A stretch of DNA of 64,000 nt, taken from contig CM039512.1 in assembly GCA_022432975.1 (NCBI GenBank), positions 42,140,624-42,204,623 of the forward strand. The letters are read 5' to 3'. The position numbers and the translations under genes are program-made. Position 1 is the first letter of the stretch, and the number at the start of each line of letters is the position of its first letter. The stretch is from Begonia masoniana (lineage: Eukaryota > Streptophyta > Magnoliopsida > Cucurbitales > Begoniaceae). Below the pieces are notes generated by a model. That model did no database searches and was not told the origin of the DNA. It worked only from the letters and a program-made list of their open reading frames with translations. Positions 57,768 through 64,000 of the stretch are shown here, in pieces.

Positions 57768-58642
57768 AGGAGTGCTTCCAGCAACTAGGCTGCCCTACGC
57801 GTATTGCTTCGTCCTCAGAAGAGGCCGAGGGAAATGGAAATGAAGACCCTTGGCTGGTCCAAAAGGCAGTGCGATGCGCATCTCTGCGCCTTTGGGGAGA
57901 AGTCCTTCGTTGCCGAGGAGAAATCACAGCTTAAGGGCACTGGTTTCCTCCTTCCTTTTTTTTTGACTCCAGCTCTTGGCAGAGGGAGAGAAGGCAAGAG
58001 TAAGAGTACCTCCAAGCAACCGTGAGGCTTCAGGCACAATTTGGTGGTCATCCATGACGTCTCGCGCCGATGAATACCGTGGGAAAAAACCCACACGGAG
58101 GATGCTCCGAACAAGAAGAAACTCTTCTGTAAATTCCAAATATTGATAAAAAACTAACTACAATAACCTAAGGAAAAGCTTAAATATCCAAGGAAGGCTT
58201 CGGGAGAAAGCAAGAGCCGTTGGAGACGCTTCTTCAAAAATGTAGCCGTTGTGCTCGGGCACGTCAGCAGCTCCACGTCAACAGCTTGCTTCAGGCATGG
58301 CAAGTTCCTTGGTCAAGCCTTTTTGTAGGCTTTGTGTGTCTCCTTGTTCACTTAAAATTTCCTAACCCTAAACAATTTAACCAAATAACCTAACAATAAA
58401 ATTGGCTACAAGTGGCCAATAAATAAGGATTAAGAAAAATCCATAGTGTCATAAACTTAAAAACAAATAAAGAGCTCGGTTACAAAATTTGATAAAGGGA
58501 AGACAAATTCCCTCTTCCTTTAATCATTCCAAGTTTTGAGAAGAATTTTTAATCTACAAAACTCACAAACCAATTAGTATATAAAATAGTTATAATTCAT
58601 ACCTTGGTTCGTGTTTGACGGTTCAGGATCGTAGGCATGTCA
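57768..58642 (-). repeat. 5' LTR of the 55124-58642 derivative, 3'-truncated
   Basis: Matches 55420-56294 with few differences and stops at 57768, where unrelated sequence begins. Confidence 0.8.
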
Positions 58643-59091
58643 GGTTTCCAGCCGAGAGGAGATCTAAGCTATTATCGAGAGCCGATGGGTCATTTAAGGT
58701 GTTAGAAAGAATCAACAACAATGCTTATAAGTTAGAGTTATCGGGCGATTATGGAGTATTAGCTACTTTTAACGTCCAGGATCTATCACCCTATGTAGGC
58801 GATGAAAAAGACATCGAGGAAGCTGAATTAAAGGATTTGACGTCAAATCCTCAATCACTTGGAGAGGATGATATGCCTCAGAGGGCCATTACTCGATCCC
58901 AAACAAAGGCTCAAGCTTTATCTAACCTATTTACTAACAAGTTTAATTCTTTTGTAGGCGATGATAATTTTGATGATATTTTTGAAGACTTGGATTGAGA
59001 GCTTAGTACAAAAGACATGGAGCAACCCTTGCATGTGCTCACTTGGGAATCAAGGTTGGAAGATCAAGAAGAGGGAATTTGTCTTCCCTAA
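58643..59091 (+). pseudogene. integrase C-terminus and LTR-encoded tail (copy D)
   Basis: Continues the frame lost at 55123: '[27 protein letters not shown]', '[24 protein letters not shown]', then 'EDDMPQRAITRSQTKAQALSNLF' and 'DNFDDIFEDLD' before a TGA at 58996-58998. The final 'EQPLHVLTWES' and 'EEGICLP' follow in the same frame up to 59091. This and copy E are the clearest forms of the tail. Confidence 0.85.
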
Positions 59092-60110
59092 AATCATATT
59101 GTAACCAAGCACTTTGGTTTTTAATGTTTTGGAAAACATTAGCCTTATTTGTATTTTGTTGGTAAACATTGGTCTTTTATGCAATTTTATTAATTGCATG
59201 CATCATTAGGCACTAGGATTGGATGTATGCTAGGATAGATGATGGTTTGGAGTTGGTTTAATTCACAATTGCATGGCTTCCATGCAAGGACCACGCGACT
59301 CAAACAAAACGGCCCACTTGAGTGCCAAAATGGAGTGGGGACCAATACCCCTTTTGGCCAATCACCTTGCTGCCAAATGAAGATGTTATGTTGGAGTTTC
59401 CCTTCTTGAAGAATGCCTTGGATCGATGACATATCAGCCCTTAGCCATTGGATCAAATGACACACATTCATCTCGGCCATCCAAGTGAGTTGAAGAAAAG
59501 TTGTCCAAGGTTCGGCCGAAGCCTCCAACGGCTCTTTTGGAGCATCCTTTTCAACCAAAACCTCCAGTCATCCTTAGCTCTATATAAGCGTGGTTATTGA
59601 TGTTTGTAAAAGGTTGTTGATGAATGAAATAGCTGTTTTTTTCTTAAGGGAAACCAAGACAGTTTGAAAATCGAAGGTAAGCCTTAGTATGTGCTCGCCC
59701 GAGAGGAGTTGCACCTCTATTACCTCCAAGCTCAAGGTTTGTTGAAGGTTCTTATTTTTCATCATTCTCTTCACTCTGTCAAGAGTTGGAAACTAGAAGA
59801 AGGTGGCCAACCATTTCCCAAAGGTTGTCTTTTCTTTCCTTGGACAGAAAAGTAAGCCAAGAGCCTCAAAATATTGGTAATCGGCCAACCTCGGGTTTCC
59901 TTGCATAACTTAACTTCCATAACTTATTTTGACATGAAAATTTAAAGTGATTCACTCATAAGATAAGCGGCACCTAAATTTTCAAGTGATTTGGATTTCT
60001 TTTGCTTATAGAACTTTTGGCCTATTGTAAGGTAACCTCAGCTTGGTCGTGCACCGAGAGTGCTAATCGGTTTTGTGAGTTGGAACACGACCTCTTGCAG
60101 GCTATTGGCA
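58869..60110 (+). repeat. 3' LTR of copy D
   Basis: Starts TGATATGCC after TTGGAGAGGA. It is homologous, in inverted orientation, to 60111-61255, so the two 3' LTRs stand tail to tail. The right end is approximate because copy E begins there. Confidence 0.75.
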
Positions 60111-61255
60111 TGTCACCCTTGCTCACGGCGAGTATCCTTCACCTTTTTATTAACATACCCATAGAGTTTTCACGTATTAATGAAAGAAAGTGAGGAGAAG
60201 AATCATAAACAAAGGATCTCCATGGAGAAACCCAAACAATAATGAAAATCTTAACCGTCTCCTTCAAGCATGTAAACTCATTTGTTTACTTGTTTGAGGG
60301 TCAAAGTCTATTAAGTTTAGAAGTACCTTGAAGATTATGTAGAAATGAGGAGGTAGCTCGCAAGTTCTAGATAAAATAATTTTTTTCTAGGGTGAGATTT
60401 AAAATGCATAAATTGGTACGAGATGGGTGCTTAAATAGGATTCAATTAAATCGTAAAAATAATAAGAGATAGCCCAAAATATCCCTAAAAATATAAGAAA
60501 CCTTAATAAATTCAAAAATATTAAATTTAGAAACCTTAAATTGTCAAAAACTTACTAAAATGTGTTCTTGGAAAGTCTAGGCGCGAGAGGGCTGCGCTGG
60601 CCACACGCGGCTAGTGCGCCTCTTGCCACCTTTTTGCCCCTCTAGCGCTCCCAACACCTTGCTACATGCATTACGTGTTACTTCTTGTTATTCACTTGGT
60701 TAGCTTACAAGGTGCACTCCAAACGTACTTTTGGCTTCTATTTTTATTATTTTCCCCAAATATTGTATAATAATTATAATAGTAATGTGAAATATAAATT
60801 TGTCAAAGGGGGCAGTTCTTCTTTCGCCGTGCGATCCTTGCATGAAAACCATGCAATTGAGTATTGAACCAACTCCAAACCATCATCTAACCTAGCATAC
60901 ATCTAATCCTAATGCCTAATGATGCATGCAATTAATAAAAATTATATAAGGCCAATGTTTGCCAACTAAATACAAATAAGGCTAATGTTTGCCAAAAACA
61001 TAAAAACTAAAGTGCTTGGTTACAAATGATTTTAGGGAAGACAACTTCCCTCTTTTTGTTCTTCAAACCCTTGATTCCAAAGTGTGCACATGCAAGGGTT
61101 GCTCCATGTCTTTTGCACTAAGCTCCCAATCCAAGTCTTCAAAAATATAATCAAAATTATCATCACCTGCAAAAGAATTAAACTTGTTAGTAAATAGGTT
61201 AGATAAAGCTTGAGCCTTTGCTTGGAATCGAGTAATGGCCCTCCGAGGCATATCA
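60111..61255 (-). repeat. 3' LTR of copy E
   Basis: Minus-strand start TGATATGCC (61255) after TTGGGGAGGA; probable end TGACA at 60111. About 1145 bp. Shares long blocks with copy D's LTR. Confidence 0.75.
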
Positions 61256-61335
61256 TCCTCCCCAAGTGATTGAGAATTTGACCTCAAATCCTTTAATTCA
61301 GCCTCCTCGATGTCTTTCTCATCGCCTACATAGGG
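61063..61335 (-). pseudogene. polyprotein tail (copy E)
   Basis: 'GDEKDIEEAELKDLRSNSQS', 'EDDMPRRAITRFQAKAQ' and 'DYIFEDLDWELSAKDMEQPLHV' read on the minus strand, very close to copy D's tail. The 5' side is broken by the hAT element at 61336. Confidence 0.85.
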
Positions 61336-62196
61336 TAGGGGTGGGCAGAACTGGCCCGGAACCTGCGGACCAGACCAGACTGCAGTTATAGGCTGGTTCT
61401 TGGGCGGTTCCAAGAGGGTGGGAATCGGTTCTGGTTCCAAAACTCTTGGAACCAGAACCGGCGGTCCAATACACAGTTCCTAGGTCCTGGAATCAGCCCA
61501 GACTGTGGGAGTACCGACCCATGGGTCGGCCTAGGAAATGGTTATTCGACCCAAATTAGTAAATCAGAAGTTAGAGTTCAGACTTCAGCCTCGATAGCGA
61601 AGATAGCAAATCGATTCTGCCTCCCATTATAAACCTATGCGCTTTCTGTCATTAATTCTTCGTTATTTTCGTTTCTTTTTAGCATTTTTGCCTCCATTAT
61701 TTTGTTTTTTTTTATTTTGAGTGGCTTCCTCAATTTTTCTCTATTCTCTCTGATTTCATCTAGGCGAGGGCTAGCTTCGGCGTTGAGGCCTAAAAGTTAA
61801 TGAACAGTTTGGATTGTGAAAAAAAAAACTGGTAAAGAGAAGCTAAAACGAGGAATTCTGATATGGATGAAGGTAAGAATTTTTGTTGTTGCTAACCAGT
61901 TTTTGATTTTTTATGAACTTTAATTCTCCATATAAGGCAGTATGCTCTGTATGCTTCTCTTGTTTGGTGTTTCTTTTTCTGTTGATTAGGCTTGGCTCGA
62001 TTCTGTTCTATTAGATTTGTATCAGCTTTCAGCTTTAGTTTTGTTTTATTGTTTAAATTTTTTAGAAAATAAATAAATAAAAAATCAGATGGGAGGAACC
62101 GGTTCCGGTTTTGGAATTTAAAATCCTGAATATTCCAGTTTGGTCTGGTTCCAAGCGGGGACCGGACCGGACCAGACCGAACTGTGCCTATCCCTA
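61336..62196. mobile_element. non-autonomous hAT element (861 bp)
   Basis: Terminal inverted repeats TAGGGGTGGGCA and, reversed, TAGGGATAGGCA. Perfect 8-bp target duplication ACATAGGG (61328-61335 and 62197-62204). Subterminal GGAACC/GGTTCC repeats. No transposase; the interior is non-coding and AT-rich in part. Confidence 0.92.
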
Positions 62197-62987
62197 ACAT
62201 AGGGTGATAGATCCTAGACGTTAAGAGTGGTTGATATTCCATAATCGCCTGGAAACTCTAACTTATAAGCATTGTTGTTGATTCTTTCTAACACCTTAAA
62301 TGGCCCATCGGCTCTCGGTAGTAGCTTGGATCTCTTTTTGGCTGGAAACCGTTCCTTACGCAAGTGTAACCAAACTAAATCACCTTAATTAAATATAACC
62401 TCCTTACGACCTTTGTTCACTTGTCTAGAATAGCCTTCATTTTTCTTCTCGATGGCCTTACGCACTGTTTCATGTAGTTTCTTAATTTGTGCTACTTTGC
62501 TGGCTCCTATTGGATTCACTAATAGGTAGAGGCACAAGGTCTAGCAGTGTGGAGGGGTTAAATCCATATACAATCTCGAAGGGTGTCTGCTGAGTAGTGG
62601 AATGGACACTCCGGTTGTAGGAAAATTCTAATCCTAGCAAAAGTATATCCCAGTCCGATAATTTATTTCCCAAATGCTCCTTAAAAGGGCACCTAAGGTC
62701 TTGTTAACCACTTCTGTTTGTCTGTCAGTTTGTGGATGGAAGGATGTGCTAAAGCATAGCTGGGTTCCTATCTTCTTCCATAATGTTATCTAAAAGCACT
62801 TAAAAACTTAGTGTCTCTATCTGACACTATAGAATGTTGTATACAATGCAGTCGAACAATCTCCTTAAAGAACAAGTCAGCTATATGAATAGAATCATCA
62901 ATCTTGGCACAAGCAATGAAGTGTGCCATCTTAGAAAATTGGTCTACGACTACCAATATAGAATCCTTACTTCTAGCGATCTATGGT
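62197..62987 (-). pseudogene. integrase core and C-terminus (copy E)
   Basis: Minus-strand reading includes '[38 protein letters not shown]', '[33 protein letters not shown]', and, toward 62900, 'FSKMAHFIA' with 'SIHIADLFF'. It is broken by several indels and stops. The first catalytic Asp region is beyond the insertion at 62988. Confidence 0.82.
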
Positions 62988-64000
62988 TGTAGCGCCCCTA
63001 ATACTGTACCTAATTTCCCGTACATATTTTAATATTTTTTTTATACTTATCATTATAACTTTAAACCTAACCTTAGGCGGAAACTAAACCGCAATCGAAA
63101 TCGGAATTCATTTGGAAAATCATTTAAAACATATCTCAAATCAATTTATTAAAACTTAAAAACATTTAAGAAAACAATTAAAGTTAAATCAGAAATAGAA
63201 GGGAGGGCAGAATCGTCAAAAGCCGTGATAAATGAGAGGGGCGATCGATCTCCATATTCAGGAGATCGGTCGCCAAGCTGTTACATAGGAGAGGCGATCG
63301 ATCTCCACATTTGCAGGAGATCGATCGCCAATTGTGACCAAGTGAAGGGCGATCGATCTCCAAAAATGCAGGAGATCGATTGCCAAACACAATGTATGGA
63401 GGGGCGATTGGTCGCCCCTCACAATGGCGTTCCGTCGCCTTCCCCTTTCCTTCTTTTCTTCCTCTCCTTTTTATACAAGTGCTCTCTGGAATCCGAAGTT
63501 CAAGATAACAAACACCAACATTCATTCCACAATTCTCTTATCCCTGCACATCACACACTTCACAATTCATCAATTCCAACTAATCGACCCAAACATACGT
63601 TAAACATTCGTAAAAACAAACTACATGGATACGTTTAAAAATCGACGATCCTTCCTATTTAAATTTACCAAAACAGTTTATAAAATAGATTTCCGAAACG
63701 TTTAAAACATCAAACTTAAACCTATCCACTACCAGATTCAAACAGCCTAATATGTTCAGCTATACAATTCATATCGTGTCCCCAAAACATATACCTACGT
63801 CCCCACGGGTCAAATACGCACCGACTGCCCAGCACGCTCCCACGGGCCATCTTTCTTCAACCGATCATGCCTCGGGTGGAGGGATCTCATCCTCACCTAT
63901 GTAGAGGTCACCTACACAATAGATATAAGTCGTGAGCTTAAGGCTCAGTAAGTCTACATGAATGCAAGTGAATGCTATGCATGCAGTTCGTAAAACATGC
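62988..64000 (-). mobile_element. LTR of the TGTAAC group, partial, leaves window
   Basis: TGTAGCGCCCCTAATAC begins at 62988 in copy E's integrase; ATGGT lies just left as the probable target duplicate. Minus orientation. An acceptor-like TGTGTAG at 63913-63912 and the 'CTTAAGCTCACG'-type motif nearby match the group layout. The other end is outside. Confidence 0.75.
63240..63419. repeat. array of four hairpins at ~53-bp spacing
   Basis: Hairpins at 63240-63274, 63293-63329 and 63348-63384 share arms GGCGATCGATCTCC and GGAGATCGATCGCC (14 bp, with one base changed in the right arm of the first and third). The fourth, 63400-63419, is AGGGGCGA-TTGG-TCGCCCCT, 8 perfect pairs. Starts are 53, 55 and 52 bases apart. 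Confidence 0.93.

Larger units (their letters stand above)
55124..58642 (-). mobile_element. CRM-like deletion derivative, no coding interior
   Basis: Perfect target duplication GGTTT (55119-55123 and 58643-58647) in copy D's integrase. On the minus strand it starts TGACATGCC and ends GTCCATCA. The left LTR is 55124-56294 and the right LTR copy 57768-58642, which lacks the final ~295 bases. 56295-57767 begins with a short acidic coding tail on the minus strand and is otherwise non-coding. Confidence 0.85.
48259..60110 (+). mobile_element. Ty3/gypsy copy D (CRM-like), twice interrupted
   Basis: Gag starts directly after the LTR fragment at 48259, so the 5' part is lost. Gag and protease are separated by the solo LTR insertion (49077-52196, TSD CAAGA). 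Integrase and tail are separated by the 55124-58642 insertion (TSD GGTTT). The 3' LTR starts at 58869. Numerous stops. Confidence 0.9.
60111..62987 (-). mobile_element. Ty3/gypsy copy E (CRM-like), 5' part cut by another LTR
   Basis: On the minus strand it carries integrase (62987-62197), tail (61335-61256) and 3' LTR (61255-60111). The tail is interrupted by a hAT element. The upstream part of integrase and everything before it is displaced by the LTR at 62988, whose partner flank is outside the window. Confidence 0.87.

Overview
The window is plant nuclear DNA, almost certainly from a eudicot. It holds two intact type I MADS-box genes in a sea of Ty3/gypsy, Ty1/copia, hAT and Mutator-like transposon remains. 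tRNA-iMet-type primer-binding sites, nested LTR elements and AT-rich spacers with MITE-like hairpins all fit a heterochromatic or gene-poor plant region. I cannot name the species from sequence alone.

Layout. 1-4772: plus-strand Ty3/gypsy copy A, decayed, running in from the left. 4773-8360: minus-strand gypsy copy B, which lost reverse transcriptase and RNase H in one deletion. 8361-18689: the only gene-bearing interval, with two minus-strand M-alpha MADS genes (10353-10901 and 13022-13690), small MITE-like hairpins, an ~850-bp foldback palindrome (14735-15582) and a dead hAT transposase (15640-17500). 18690-36.2 kb: gypsy copy C, split by a 10.4-kb LARD-like non-autonomous element (20517-30954, TSD ATGCG/ATGAG). 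That element's 3' LTR is split by a related solo LTR (27478-29789). The 3' LTR of copy C carries a tandem duplication, a 264-base A run and another solo LTR (32729-36012, TSD TCAAC). 36729-38965: internally deleted Ty1/copia element (TSD AGAAA) beside MULE transposase remnants, largely duplicated at 39567-40981. 42493-44817: solo LTR (TSD GGTTT). 48259-60.1 kb: gypsy copy D, interrupted by a solo LTR (49077-52196, TSD CAAGA) that itself holds a CRM-like solo LTR (50809-51722, TSD AGTAC), and by a minus-strand deletion derivative (55124-58642, TSD GGTTT). 60111-62987: minus-strand gypsy copy E with a non-autonomous hAT element (61336-62196, 8-bp TSD). 62988-64000: a further LTR leaving the window.

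Two LTR groups recur. The first belongs to copies A, C, D and E and starts TGAYRTGCC inside the 3' end of the polyprotein frame, so the last ~70-80 codons are encoded by the LTR, as in CRM-type chromoviruses. The second (TGTAACRCC...GTTACA, 2.3-3.3 kb, Tekay/Del-like ends) is the most interesting material here. Its members share an apparent three-exon layout. It consists of a first exon holding a hairpin in several copies, a 46-54-bp micro-exon between good splice signals, and a second intron that carries lineage-specific arrays of short inverted repeats. In the 27478-29789 copy the 23-bp units encode GCAC-TTCG-GTGC or GCCC-TTCG-GGGC stem-loops, so the paired bases change together. Other copies hold 47-bp, 41-bp, ~110-bp and 139-bp arrays that also fold, and a further LTR has four hairpins at ~53-bp spacing (63240-63419). 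Conserved foldability with changing sequence suggests selection or a repeat-generating mechanism at the RNA or single-stranded DNA level. I know of no description of it.

The gypsy polyproteins are all dead: frameshifts, nonsense codons (many TGG to TGA/TAG) and lost catalytic residues are noted per element. Two near-identical duplications differing mostly by one-base indels, the 264-A run and a 37-unit perfect repeat may partly reflect assembly error.
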